A stretch of DNA of 32,969 bases from Pseudonocardia xinjiangensis (GCF_012911925.1 NZ_JAAXKY010000081.1:1-32969), one strand, 5' to 3'; counted from the stretch's first letter, positions 24,613-32,745 are shown. The notes: generated by a model not told the origin, from the letters alone. Translations and numbers: made by a program.

Positions 24613-26286
24613 TCAGCCCTTGCTGACCGTGTAGAACCGCTCGTCCGTCAGCGGGGACGGGATCAGGCCGGTGACGTTCTCCCGCACCACGATCGCGGGC
24701 GGCGAGCTGCTGAGCGGGACCGCCGGCAGGTACTTCGCCATCAGGTCGCGGTTGACCTGCTCGTACGCGGCGGCGTGGCCCGCCGGGTCGACCGTGGCGT
24801 CCGCGGCGCCGACCTGCTGGAACAGGGCCTGGTCGGTGATGCCGAACTCCGGCTTGTTGCGGCCGAAGAACGTGCCGAGGAAGTTGCCCGCGTCGTTGTA
24901 GTCGCCGGTCCAGCCGAGCAGGTGCAGGTCGTGCACGCCGTTGGCGGTGATCGAGTCGAGGTAGCCGCCGTTCCACGGCTGCGGCACCGCGTTCACCGTG
25001 ATCCCCACCTGGCGCAGGTTCTCCTGCAGTGCCGTGAAGATGTTGGTGGGGTTGGGCATGTAGGGCCGGGTGACCTCGGTCGGGTAGTAGAAGTTGACCG
25101 TGAGGTTGGACTGGCCGGCCTCCGCGAGCAGCGCCTTCGCACGCTCGGGGTCGTACGGGATCGGCTGGAGATCGCTCGCGTAGCCGTCCACCGTCTCCGG
25201 CAGGAACTGGGTGGCCACCACGGCGCCCTCGGGGAGCTGGTTGCGCACCAGGGACTCACGGTCGATCGCGTAGGCCAGTGCCTGGCGGACCCTGATGTCC
25301 TGCAGCGCCGGGTTGTTCTTCTGGTTGATCCCCATGTACAGGATGTTGAAGACCGGCCGGACGAGCACGTTGTAGCCGCTGCTCTTGAGCGACTCCCAGT
25401 CGGCGGGCGAGGGGTAGTCGTAGCCGTCGATCGTGCCGGCCTGCAGCTCCTGCTTGCGCGCGTTCTCGTCGGGAATCACGCGGAAGATCAGCTTGTCGAC
25501 CTTGGCCGGCTCACCCCAGTAGTCGGGGTTGCGCACGAGAGTGATCACGTTGGCCGTGCGGTCGTAGCTCTCGAACTTGAACGGACCGGTGCCGGTGGGG
25601 TGCTCGGTGGCGTACGGGCCGTAGGTGAAGGCCTCGCCACTCTGCTCGATCTGGTCGGCGTTGTACTGCTGCAGCGCCGCGGGGCTCGACATCGACAGCG
25701 AGGTGAGCCCGAAGGCCGCCGGGAACGCGCCCTTGGCCTTGTTCAGCTTGATCACGGCCGTGGCGGGATCGGGTGCGGCGCACGAGTTGAAGACCGGCGT
25801 GCCGGTGGCGCTCGCCTGGTTGTTGGTGAATCCCTCGAACGTGTCGCTGTAGTAGATCGCCTGCGCCTGGGCCGCCGCGTTGGGCAGGTTCACCCAGCGG
25901 TTGAAGTTGAAGCAGACCGCCTCGGCGTTGAAGTCGGTGCCGTCGTGGAACTTGACGCCCTCACGGAGCTTGAACGTCCACTCGGTGAAGTCGGCGCTCG
26001 GGGTCCACTCCAGCGCCAGGGCCGGCGCGAGCTCCGCGGTGCCCTGCTTGTACGTGATCAGGGTGTCGTACATCTGCCGGGCCGGCCGGAACGTCTCGCC
26101 GTCCTGGGCGAAGATCGGGTCGAAGTTGTCCGGCGCGCCGGGCACCCCGAAAACCAGCGTGCCTCCGGTGGCACCGGACCCGCCCTGAGCAGCGCCGTCA
26201 CCCCGCTCGGACTGGGCGCACGCGGCCAGTGTGACGGCAAGCGCTCCGGCTGCGAACAGGGCGGAGAGACGTCTAGCTGACCTCAT
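24613..26286 (-). CDS. dppA: Peptide ABC transporter substrate-binding lipoprotein (SBP_bac_5, DppA type)
   Basis: Encodes 557 residues from ATG 26286; the frame extends upstream but the signal peptide starts here. The signal MRSARRLSALFAAGALAVTLAAC ends in a lipobox with Cys23, followed by a Gly/Ser/Ala linker. Family-5 landmarks are LVFGVPGAPDNFDPIF, the early ligand strand, GTGPFKFESYDR, NPDYWGEP, and the region IRVRQALAYAIDRESLV. A two-lobed periplasmic-type binding fold is expected, capturing peptides (or related oligomers) outside the cell for DppBCDF. It is the first gene of dppABCDF. An upstream TACCGATCGGTA palindrome may be an operator. Ligand identity cannot be told from sequence. 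Confidence 0.93.
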   Translation of the reverse strand: MRSARRLSALFAAGALAVTLAACAQSERGDGAAQGGSGATGGTLVFGVPGAPDNFDPIFAQDGETFRPARQMYDTLITYKQGTAELAPALALEWTPSADFTEWTFKLREGVKFHDGTDFNAEAVCFNFNRWVNLPNAAAQAQAIYYSDTFEGFTNNQASATGTPVFNSCAAPDPATAVIKLNKAKGAFPAAFGLTSLSMSSPAALQQYNADQIEQSGEAFTYGPYATEHPTGTGPFKFESYDRTANVITLVRNPDYWGEPAKVDKLIFRVIPDENARKQELQAGTIDGYDYPSPADWESLKSSGYNVLVRPVFNILYMGINQKNNPALQDIRVRQALAYAIDRESLVRNQLPEGAVVATQFLPETVDGYASDLQPIPYDPERAKALLAEAGQSNLTVNFYYPTEVTRPYMPNPTNIFTALQENLRQVGITVNAVPQPWNGGYLDSITANGVHDLHLLGWTGDYNDAGNFLGTFFGRNKPEFGITDQALFQQVGAADATVDPAGHAAAYEQVNRDLMAKYLPAVPLSSSPPAIVVRENVTGLIPSPLTDERFYTVSKG

Positions 26287-26359
26287 GCGGGCAACACCTC
26301 TTCGGGTCGGAGACCCACGTCGGGTAAAAGGCAGGGATGCAGACGGTAATGGGCGGCCA

Positions 26360-26371
26360 TACCGATCGGTA
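26360..26371. promoter_or_regulatory. TetR-type perfect 12-bp palindrome upstream of dppA
   Basis: The bases taccgatcggta are fully self-complementary and lie 74 bases upstream of the dppA ATG. This fits an operator for a TetR-family repressor; no TetR gene is in the window. A near-identical site occurs at 17027-17038. Confidence 0.4.
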
Positions 26372-26450
26372 GATCTTCGTGTCACGGTTGGGCTACAGCT
26401 GTCTGCCCCGCCCTTACCCCGTGTGGTCGCCGCACCCTCCGCGAACGCGA

Positions 26451-26483
26451 GGAGGGGCCGTCCCTGTCCGGAACGACCCCTCC
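26451..26483 (-). terminator. Hairpin downstream of the DUF397 gene
   Basis: Arms 26451-26461 and 26473-26483 pair over 11 positions with one G-U, 14 bases beyond the DUF397 stop. It should end the XRE-DUF397 transcript before dppA. Confidence 0.7.
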
Positions 26484-26496
26484 CCGCGACTGCCCG

Positions 26497-26685
26497 TCAC
26501 GCCAGGTCGAACTCCCCGGCCTTCACGCCGGCGACGAACGCCGTCCACTCCTCGCGGGTGAAGACGAGCGACGTGCCGCGCTCCGGGTCCTTGCTGTCAC
26601 GCACCACGACCGGCCCCTCCGGCGAGCGTCCGACCTCGACGCAAGCGCCGCCACTGCAGTAGCTGCTGATCTGGTACTGAATCAC
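26497..26685 (-). CDS. DUF397 family small protein
   Basis: Encodes 62 residues from GTG 26685, with AGGAAGG five bases upstream. The family pattern is clear: SSYCSGGACVEV at the N-terminus, VVVRDSKDPE in the middle, and LVFTREEWTAFVAGVKAGEFD at the end. DUF397 proteins occur almost only in actinomycetes, commonly paired with an XRE/DUF5753 regulator. The Streptomyces pair Scr1/Scr2 affects antibiotic production, and similar pairs have been compared to toxin-antitoxin modules. Molecular activity is unknown. The XRE partner lies 135 bases upstream on the same strand. Confidence 0.9.
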   Translation of the reverse strand: MIQYQISSYCSGGACVEVGRSPEGPVVVRDSKDPERGTSLVFTREEWTAFVAGVKAGEFDLA

Positions 26686-26820
26686 AGGGGCCTTCCTGAG
26701 GTAGTGCGCTTCCCAAATAAACGACCACTGACCCCCGTACGATTCTCCTGGGCGGATGACGAGGGGAGTGTCGGCGTGAACATACCGTCCACTTGGGACC
26801 CTCCAGAAGGGGAGTCGCCC

Positions 26821-27693
26821 TCACCGGTAACCGCTGATGACCTTCCGCGACTCCCCCGGCGAGAGTGAATTCCGGAGGACATCGGCGAAGACGGCCCGGT
26901 AGTGGTCCACATCGGACCTCACGTCCAGGAAGGTCTCCCCCGCCTGGCCCTCGATGTAGACCACGTCGGAACCCAGCTCTTCGGGGATCTCGAGCAGCGA
27001 GAAGCGGCCGAAGTGGGCCCGGAGCAGCCCCGAGCCGAACGGCAGCACGCGGACGGTCACCGTCGGGAGGTCGGCCATCTCGAGGATGTGCTCGACCTGT
27101 GCCGCCCAGACCCCGGCTCCCCCGACCGGCCGCTGCAGCACCGCCTCGTCCAGCACAGCAACGAGTTGGAGCGGGGCGCGGTCAGTCCGGCGCAACGCCT
27201 CCTGCCGCTTGAGGCGCAGTTCCACCAGCCGGTCGATCTCCTCCGCGGAATGGTGGGGAAGCAGGATCGACAGGACCGTGCGGGTGTAGTCCTGGGCCTG
27301 CAGGAGCCCGTGCACGAGCGTCACCTCGAACGAGCGCACTATCGTCGCGTCGCTCTCCAGCGCGGCGTACCGGCTGGGGGAGTCCATCACGAACCGCTCC
27401 GGCGCCACGCCGTCGGTGAGCGGCTCCCACCAGCCGTGCTGCCGCCCGTCCCGGACGAGCCGCAGGAGCATGTCGCGCTCGGTGTCGGAGGTGACGCCGT
27501 AGATCCGCATCAGCTCGCGGACGTCGGGCACCTTGGGGATGCCCTTCCCCGTCTCCAGCCGCGAGATCTTGGACGTGGAACAGGTCATCTGCTCGGCGAC
27601 CTCGTCGAGCGTCAGCCCGGTCTTGAGACGGAGACGCCGGAGCTCGGCTCCCAGCCGGCGACGGGACCCGACGGGGCTCTGCGGTGCAGCCAT
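26821..27693 (-). CDS. XRE-family helix-turn-helix regulator with DUF5753 domain
   Basis: Encodes 290 residues from ATG, with AGGAGAGG upstream. Residues ~11-65 form the lambda-repressor-like HTH (LGAELRRLRLKTGLTLDEVAEQMTCSTSKISRLETGKG). From about 95 to 275 is the DUF5753 domain, with YAALESDATIVRSFEVTLVHGLLQAQDYTRTVL and the C-terminal TVRVLPFGSGLLRAHFGRFSLLEIPE. Such proteins (WhiJ-like, Scr1-like) regulate development or secondary metabolism in actinomycetes, normally with a DUF397 partner. Here the partner is the next gene, and the two are probably cotranscribed. A tgcaattgca palindrome (27757-27766) in its upstream region could be an autoregulatory site. Confidence 0.93.
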   Translation of the reverse strand: MAAPQSPVGSRRRLGAELRRLRLKTGLTLDEVAEQMTCSTSKISRLETGKGIPKVPDVRELMRIYGVTSDTERDMLLRLVRDGRQHGWWEPLTDGVAPERFVMDSPSRYAALESDATIVRSFEVTLVHGLLQAQDYTRTVLSILLPHHSAEEIDRLVELRLKRQEALRRTDRAPLQLVAVLDEAVLQRPVGGAGVWAAQVEHILEMADLPTVTVRVLPFGSGLLRAHFGRFSLLEIPEELGSDVVYIEGQAGETFLDVRSDVDHYRAVFADVLRNSLSPGESRKVISGYR

Positions 27694-27952
27694 GCCTCTC
27701 CTGATCGCCGGTCCACCATTGCTGCGGCCGGGTGATCAGAGCGCCGCCCGCAGCTTTGCAATTGCATGACGCACTGTCTTCAGGCAATCTAAGCATCCGT
27801 AGGTCGGTTGCGGTACTCACCACGCCGACCGCGGCTCCCAGGAGAGGAGGCCGCAGTGATCACCTACCTTCCGCTGCTTCCCCCGTCCTGGGTTCGACTG
27901 TCCCGCGTTCCATGCGGCGGCCGCTCCGGGACCCGGAGCGTCTGCATCCCGT
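27694..27952. other. Intergenic region upstream of the XRE gene
   Basis: No coding frame is convincing here. The part nearest XRE (about 27750-27830) is less GC-rich than its surroundings and should hold the XRE promoter, with palindrome tgcaattgca at 27757-27766. The part 27880-27952 is GC-rich, has no 5' half of a tRNA, and leads into a tRNA T-arm remnant. Confidence 0.5.
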
Positions 27953-27977
27953 CCCGGTTCGAACCCGGGATCCCCCA
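27953..27977 (+). other. tRNA 3'-end remnant (T-arm plus acceptor strand)
   Basis: Stem cccgg (27953-27957), loop ttcgaac (27958-27964) and stem ccggg (27965-27969) make a canonical T-arm with T54, T55, C56 and A58 in place. It is followed by a 7-base acceptor strand atccccc and discriminator a (27977), with no encoded CCA. The complementary 5' acceptor (gggggat) is absent in the upstream 120 bases, and no D- or anticodon arm can be folded, so this is not a complete tRNA. A small hairpin (tccgac 27981-27986, gtcgga 27992-27997) follows. It may be a leftover attachment site of an integrative element. Confidence 0.45.
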
Positions 27978-28087
27978 CTGTCCGACAACCAGTCGGAGTG
28001 AGTTGCAACGGGAAGGGGCAAGACGGTGATGACCAACGGAAGAACGAGGAGCAACAGCACCCACGGGGTGGCCGTCCACCGAGGCCG

Positions 28088-28285
28088 GTGGTCGCCATGA
28101 TCGCCGTGATCGTCGCCGGGGTCGGCGTGATGGTCGCGATCGCGATCGCCGTGGGGATCATCGACAACGTGCACGCCCGCTCCTGGCGCGAGGTCGCGGC
28201 AGAGCGGCGGCGGGAATGGGAGGCCCGTCAGCCCGAGTACCACGGCGTCGACGACCACGACGCCGAGTCATGGGACGAGGACTGA
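28088..28285 (+). CDS. Tiny single-pass membrane protein
   Basis: The frame ends at TGA 28285 and encodes about 65 residues from GTG 28088 (Met at 28097 is another start). One hydrophobic helix (MIAVIVAGVGVMVAIAIAVGII) is followed by an Arg/Glu-rich amphipathic segment (REVAAERRREWEARQPEYHG) and an acidic tail. The frame is open back to GTG 27998, but that part has poor third-position GC and no spaced ribosome site, so I take the shorter form. No family recognised. It ends before a 14-bp hairpin shared with the convergent recR. Confidence 0.5.
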   Translation: MVAMIAVIVAGVGVMVAIAIAVGIIDNVHARSWREVAAERRREWEARQPEYHGVDDHDAESWDED

Positions 28286-28317
28286 CGCGGCGCGGTCGCC
28301 GGGGGGTGATCGCGGCG

Positions 28318-28354
28318 GCGGCGGTGCCGGGCTCTGCAGTCCCGGCGCCGCCGC
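28318..28354. terminator. 14-bp hairpin between convergent genes
   Basis: Arms 28318-28331 and 28341-28354 pair over 14 positions (one G-U) around a 9-base loop. It lies between the small membrane protein and the recR stop, and is the terminator of the ybaB-recR transcript. Confidence 0.8.
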
Positions 28355-28393
28355 GGTGCTCGGCCCGGGCGGGCCGGCCACCGCGTCGGCCCG

Positions 28394-29011
28394 TCAGAGG
28401 GCGCGCCGGCCGGACAGCGCGCGACCGAGGGTGAGCTCGTCGGCGAACTCCAGGTCGCCGCCCATCGGCAGACCGGACGCCAGCCGGGTGACCGACAGGC
28501 CGGGGAAGTCGCGCAGCAGCCGCACCAGGTAGGTGGCGGTGGCCTCGCCCTCGGTGTTGGGGTCGGTCGCGATGATCACTTCGGCGATGTCGGTCTCGTC
28601 CTGGGCCGGACCGGTGCCACCGAGGCGGGCGAGCAGCTCACGGATCCGCAGGCCGTCCGGCCCGACGCCCGCGAGCGGGTCGAGAGCACCACCGAGCACG
28701 TGGTAGCGCCCCTTGAACTCGCGGGTGCGCTCCACGGCGAGCACGTCCTTCGGCTCCTCGACGACGCAGACGATCGTGGGGTCGCGGCGCGCGTCGGAGC
28801 AGTACCGGCAGCGCTCCCGCTCGGAGACGTTGCTGCAGACCTCGCAGAACCGCACGCCCTCCTTGACCTTCTGCAGCACCTCCTGCAGCCGCGACACGTC
28901 CACGGGGTCGGCCGCCAGCAGGTGGAAGGCGATCCGTTGAGCGCTCTTCGGCCCCACTCCGGGCAGCCGGCCCAGCTCGTCGATCAGGTCCTGGACCGGT
29001 CCCTCGAACAC
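28394..29011 (-). CDS. recR: Recombination mediator RecR
   Basis: Encodes 205 residues, the normal RecR length. RecR forms a DNA-encircling clamp with RecO/RecF that loads RecA at gaps during recombinational repair. The N-terminal helix-hairpin-helix is LGRLPGVGPKSAQRIAFHLL, the zinc finger is FCEVCSNVSERERCRYC (four Cys), and the Toprim domain carries VVEEPKDVLAVERTREFKGRYHVLGG and the acidic motif ATDPNTEGEATA. The GTG start is 3 bases after the ybaB stop, so the two are coupled. This ybaB-recR pair is conserved from mycobacteria to E. coli. Confidence 0.97.
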   Translation of the reverse strand: MFEGPVQDLIDELGRLPGVGPKSAQRIAFHLLAADPVDVSRLQEVLQKVKEGVRFCEVCSNVSERERCRYCSDARRDPTIVCVVEEPKDVLAVERTREFKGRYHVLGGALDPLAGVGPDGLRIRELLARLGGTGPAQDETDIAEVIIATDPNTEGEATATYLVRLLRDFPGLSVTRLASGLPMGGDLEFADELTLGRALSGRRAL

Positions 29012-29014
29012 GGG

Positions 29015-29359
29015 CTAGCCGAGTCCCGGAAGGCCGAGGCCGCCTGCGGCGTCGCCCAGACCGCCTGCCAGCGGCCCCATCTTCTCGGCCTGCATCTCCT
29101 GCGCGGCCCGCGCGGCGTCGTGCAGCGCGCCGACGAGGAGGTCCTGCAGGGTCTCCACGTCGTCGGGGTCGACGATCTTCGGATCGATCCGTACGGAACG
29201 CACCTCGCCCGCGGCGGTGGTGGTGACCTGAACCAGTCCGTTGCCGGCCTGGCCGATGACCTCGGCCTCCGCCAGCTCGGCCTGGGCGGCCATCAGCTGC
29301 TCCTGCATCTTCTGCGCCTGCTGCAGGATCATCTGCATGTCGGGCTGACCCGGTTGCAC
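29015..29359 (-). CDS. ybaB: YbaB/EbfC family nucleoid-associated protein
   Basis: Encodes 114 residues. YbaB/EbfC dimers bind DNA as small nucleoid-associated proteins. The pattern fits the family: an N-terminal long helix MQMILQQAQKMQEQLMAAQAELAEAEV, then strands GLVQVTTTAAGEVRSVRIDPKIVDPDD and a helix ETLQDLLVGALHDAARAAQEM. The C-terminal Gly-rich tail (GGLGDAAGGLGLPGLG) is typical of actinobacterial members. The GTG start follows a GGAG-like site (aggagacc). It is divergent from the amidase, with the promoters in the ~140-base gap, and upstream of recR. Confidence 0.93.
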   Translation of the reverse strand: MQPGQPDMQMILQQAQKMQEQLMAAQAELAEAEVIGQAGNGLVQVTTTAAGEVRSVRIDPKIVDPDDVETLQDLLVGALHDAARAAQEMQAEKMGPLAGGLGDAAGGLGLPGLG

Positions 29360-29497
29360 CAGCGGTCTCCTCGCAGTCGTGCCCGGCGCGTCGGACGCGG
29401 CCGGCTCAGGGCAAAAGGCTAACGCTTCCGCAGCACATCGACGCCCTCAGGCGGGGAGATGGCGTGGCGCCGCGGCCACCGTGCCACGCTGAGGGTC

Positions 29498-30292
29498 GTG
29501 CGCACCTCCCGCCTGTGGCTCTGCGGCGTCGCGCTGGCGGCGGTGCTGGGTGGCTGCGCGACGCCCCCGCCGCAGGTGCCCCTTCCCGCCGCCGGCTCGG
29601 CGCCGTCCGCCGCACGGGCCCGGTCGCCCGTCTCCGTCGCGCCGCCCGTGGTGGTGCTCGACCCGGGTCACAACGGCCGCAACTCCCGGAACCTCGCAGC
29701 CATCAACCGCCAGGTACCCGACGGGCGTGGGGGCACGAAGGCCTGCAACACCACCGGCACCCAGACCGATGCGGGATATCCCGAGCACGCCTTCAACTTC
29801 GACGTCGCATCGCGGGTGGCGCAGCAGCTCACCGCGGCGGGCGTCCGGGTCGTCATGACACGCACGGACGACGACGGCGTCGGCCCCTGCGTCGACGAAC
29901 GCGGCCGGGCGGGCGACAGCGCGGGGGCCGCCGCCATCGTCTCCATCCACGCCGACGGCGCCCCCGCTCGGGGAGCCGGCTTCCACGTGGCGTACTCCGA
30001 CCCGCCGCTCAACCCGGCGCAGGAAGCGCCGGCGCACGAGTTGTCGGTGGCGCTGCGCGACGCCATGCGCAGCGCCGGTTTCGTGGACTCGAACTACATC
30101 GGCCGCGACGGCCTCTCCCCGCGGTCCGACCTCGCCGGGCTCAACCTCGCCACCCGCCCCACGGCACTCGTGGAGTGCGCCAACATGCGCAACCCCGCCG
30201 AGGCCGCGCTGGTGAGCAGCCCCGAAGGCCGGGCCCGGTACGCGAGTGCGCTGGCGCAGGGCGTGCTGGCCTACCTGCACCGCCCCGGCTGA
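29498..30292 (+). CDS. ami1: Zinc N-acetylmuramoyl-L-alanine amidase (Amidase_3, Rv3717/Ami1-like)
   Basis: Encodes 264 residues from GTG 29498; the frame is open 13 codons earlier. It hydrolyses the amide bond between muramic acid and the peptide stem of peptidoglycan. A signal peptide ends in lipobox LGGC with Cys20, so this copy is probably lipid-anchored. A Pro/Ala linker follows. Zinc ligands are His58 (DPGHNG), Glu96 (YPEHAF) and His151 (IHADG), with catalytic Glu226 (LVECANM). Cys83 and Cys131 are placed to form the disulfide known in M. tuberculosis Rv3717; the E-H and H-E spacings (55 and 75) equal those I recall for Rv3717. Its position beside ybaB-recR also matches Rv3717. Confidence 0.93.
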   Translation: MRTSRLWLCGVALAAVLGGCATPPPQVPLPAAGSAPSAARARSPVSVAPPVVVLDPGHNGRNSRNLAAINRQVPDGRGGTKACNTTGTQTDAGYPEHAFNFDVASRVAQQLTAAGVRVVMTRTDDDGVGPCVDERGRAGDSAGAAAIVSIHADGAPARGAGFHVAYSDPPLNPAQEAPAHELSVALRDAMRSAGFVDSNYIGRDGLSPRSDLAGLNLATRPTALVECANMRNPAEAALVSSPEGRARYASALAQGVLAYLHRPG

Positions 30293-30308
30293 CCGCTCCG
30301 CCGGTCAG
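30289..30308. terminator. Symmetric hairpin joining two convergent stop codons
   Basis: Arms ctgaccg (30289-30295) and cggtcag (30302-30308) enclose a 6-base loop, and each arm contains the TGA stop of one of the convergent genes. It is a compact bidirectional terminator candidate. Confidence 0.5.
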
Positions 30309-32677
30309 GCAGCGGCACGGGCGCGGCGGGCGTCGATGTGCTGGTTGACCCGCGCTGCCAGTTCGACGAGCAGCGCGCCCACCGCCGCCACCATGAGCGC
30401 CAGCAGCATCGTCGGGCGGTGGCCGGGGTCGAGCTGCCAGAAGTCCTGCCCGAACAGGATCGGGAGGAACAGCGCGTAGCAGAAGGCCACGATCGACGCG
30501 GCGATCATCACCGTCTTCCACCACACGAACGGACGGGCGACGACGACGAGCACCCACGTGGCGACGAGGTACAGCGTCACCACCGCAGCGGTGCTCTGCT
30601 GGACCGGGGTGGCCGTCGCGTCGGCCCGGGCGAGCAGGTAGGTGACGAAGGTGGCCAGCCCGGTGATCACCCCCGCCGGTAGCGCGAGCCGCAGCACGCG
30701 GCGCACGAACCCCGTGCGAGCACGCTCGGTGTTCGGCGCGAGCGCGAGGAAGAACGCGGGGATGCCGATCGTGAGCGCGCCGATCAGCGTGAGGTGCCGG
30801 GGCAGGAACGGGAACGGCACCTCGACCACGCCGATGAGGATCGCCAGCAGCACGGAGTAGACGGTCTTGGTGAGGAACAGGTTGGCGACGCGCTCGATGT
30901 TGCCGATCACCCGCCGCCCCTCGGCGACGACGTGCGGCAGCGTCGCGAACGAGTTGTCCAGCAGCACGATCTGCGCGACGGCACGGGTGGCCGGGCTTCC
31001 CGAGCCCATGGCCACGCCGATGTCGGCGTCCTTGAGCGCGAGCACGTCGTTGACCCCGTCGCCCGTCATCGCGACGGTGTGCCCGCGCGACTGCAGAGCG
31101 CCCACCATGTCGCGCTTCTGCGCCGGGGTGACGCGGCCGAACACCGTGCTGCGCTCGAGCGCGCCGGCCAGCTCGGTCCGGTCCGCCGGCAACTGCCTGG
31201 CGTCGACGGGGGCGCCGGCATGCGGCAGGTCGAGCGACGCCGCCACCGCGCCGACCGACACGGCGTTGTCCCCCGAGATGACCTTGACCTCGACGTCCTG
31301 CGCCGCGAAGTAGGCGAGCGTGCCGGCCGCCTCGGGCCGAACCCGCTGTTCGAGGACGACCAGCGCGGCGGGCTCGACCGTGCCGGGCGCCGTCGCGGCG
31401 TCGACCGGGCGGTCGGAGCGGCCGAGCAGGAGCACCCGCAGGCCCTCGGCGCCCACCCGCTCGGCCTCCGCCCGCTCGGGGCTGTCTGCGGGCAACAGGA
31501 CGTCAGGGGCGCCGAGCACCCAGTCGCCGTCGGCACCGAAGCTCGCCCCGCTCCACTTGCGGGCCGACGAGAACGGCGCCGTCGCCGACACCGTCCAGCC
31601 GGGCGACGGGCACCCCTCGCCCACCGCTGCCAGGCTCGCGTTGGGCCGGGGATCGGCGGCGGCCAGCGCACCCAACGAGCGGTGCAGCACGCCGTCCTCC
31701 GACATCCCCCGCAACGGCTGAACCCTGGCCAGCCGCATGCCGTTCTCGGTGAGCGTGCCGGTCTTGTCGGCGCACACGACGTCGACCCGCGCGAGGCCCT
31801 CGATGGCCGGCAGCTCCTGGACGAGGCACTGCCGACGGCCGAGCCGGACCACCCCGACGGCGAACGCGATGCTGGTGAGCAGCACCAGCCCCTCGGGCAC
31901 CATCGGCACCAGCGCGGCGACCATCCCGCGCAGCGCGTCGTCGATGTCGGCGCCCACCGTGTGGAGCTGGCTCCAGATGATCAGCGCAGCCGCCGGCACC
32001 ATGAGGTAGGTGACGATCTGCAGGATCCGGTTGATGCCCGACCGCAGCTCGGAGTCGACGAGGCTGAACCTGCTCGCCTCCTCGGCCAGTTTCGCCGCGT
32101 AGGCCTCGCGCCCCACCTTCGTGGCCTGGTGGGCGCCGGTGCCGACGGTCACGAAGCTCCCCGAGAGCACCTGGTCGCCGGGTTGCTTGTGCACCGGGTC
32201 GGACTCGCCGGTGAGCAGCGACTCGTCCACCTCGAGACCGTCCGAGGCGAGCACCACGCCGTCCACCACGACCTTGTCGCCGGGCCCGAGCTCGATGACG
32301 TCGTCGAGCACGACTGCGCTCGGTGACAGCTCGATCGATGCCCCGTCGCGTCGCACCCGGGTGCGGGCCTCCCCGATGATCGCCAGCCGCTCGAGCGTCC
32401 GCTTCGCACGCACCTCCTGCACGATGCCGATCAGCGTGTTGATGATGATCACGAAGCCGAACAGGCCGTCCTGGATCGGCCCGATCACCAGGATGATGGC
32501 GAACAGCACACCCACGATGGCGTTGAACCGGGTGAGCACGTTGGCCCGGATGATCTCGCCGACGCTGCGGCTGGCCCGGGCAGGGACGTCGTTGGTGTGG
32601 CCGCCCGCGACCCTGGCGGCGACCTGATCGGCGGTCAGCCCGACGAGGACGTCGGTCTGCACTTGTCCATCGGCCAC
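30305..32677 (-). CDS. ctpE: P-type cation-transporting ATPase (CtpE-like, probable calcium transporter)
   Basis: Encodes 790 residues from GTG. The actuator-domain motif is LLTGESD, the phosphorylation motif is CADKTGTLTE with Asp304, and the hinge is MTGDGVNDVLALKDADIGVAMGSG. The cation site in helix M4 reads VPMVPEGLVLLTSIAFAVG, the form found in mycobacterial CtpE, which has been reported to be a calcium importer of M. smegmatis. About ten membrane helices are visible: two before and two after the actuator domain and six at the C-terminus. No N-terminal heavy-metal-binding domain is present, which excludes the copper/zinc class. The calcium assignment is by similarity. Its ribosome site is weak. 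It converges on the amidase gene. Confidence 0.9.
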   Translation of the reverse strand: MADGQVQTDVLVGLTADQVAARVAGGHTNDVPARASRSVGEIIRANVLTRFNAIVGVLFAIILVIGPIQDGLFGFVIIINTLIGIVQEVRAKRTLERLAIIGEARTRVRRDGASIELSPSAVVLDDVIELGPGDKVVVDGVVLASDGLEVDESLLTGESDPVHKQPGDQVLSGSFVTVGTGAHQATKVGREAYAAKLAEEASRFSLVDSELRSGINRILQIVTYLMVPAAALIIWSQLHTVGADIDDALRGMVAALVPMVPEGLVLLTSIAFAVGVVRLGRRQCLVQELPAIEGLARVDVVCADKTGTLTENGMRLARVQPLRGMSEDGVLHRSLGALAAADPRPNASLAAVGEGCPSPGWTVSATAPFSSARKWSGASFGADGDWVLGAPDVLLPADSPERAEAERVGAEGLRVLLLGRSDRPVDAATAPGTVEPAALVVLEQRVRPEAAGTLAYFAAQDVEVKVISGDNAVSVGAVAASLDLPHAGAPVDARQLPADRTELAGALERSTVFGRVTPAQKRDMVGALQSRGHTVAMTGDGVNDVLALKDADIGVAMGSGSPATRAVAQIVLLDNSFATLPHVVAEGRRVIGNIERVANLFLTKTVYSVLLAILIGVVEVPFPFLPRHLTLIGALTIGIPAFFLALAPNTERARTGFVRRVLRLALPAGVITGLATFVTYLLARADATATPVQQSTAAVVTLYLVATWVLVVVARPFVWWKTVMIAASIVAFCYALFLPILFGQDFWQLDPGHRPTMLLALMVAAVGALLVELAARVNQHIDARRARAAA

Positions 32678-32745
32678 GTGGCGGCAGCCTACGCAGAGCG
32701 CGGTTGCCGCCCGCCCGGACGCCCGCTCACCGACGCGATGGCACC

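Noticed and set aside
24202..26280. 692-codon open frame antisense to dppA/dppB
   Set aside because: Shadow frame; dppA has a lipoprotein signal and family motifs on the other strand.
27880..27980. A complete tRNA gene
   Set aside because: Only the T-arm and 3' acceptor strand fit; no matching 5' acceptor, D-arm or anticodon stem can be found.
27817..28258. Minus-strand frames encoding GDPGFEPGR-like sequence
   Set aside because: This peptide is the usual artefact of translating the antisense of a tRNA T-arm; no gene-like codon bias or ribosome site.
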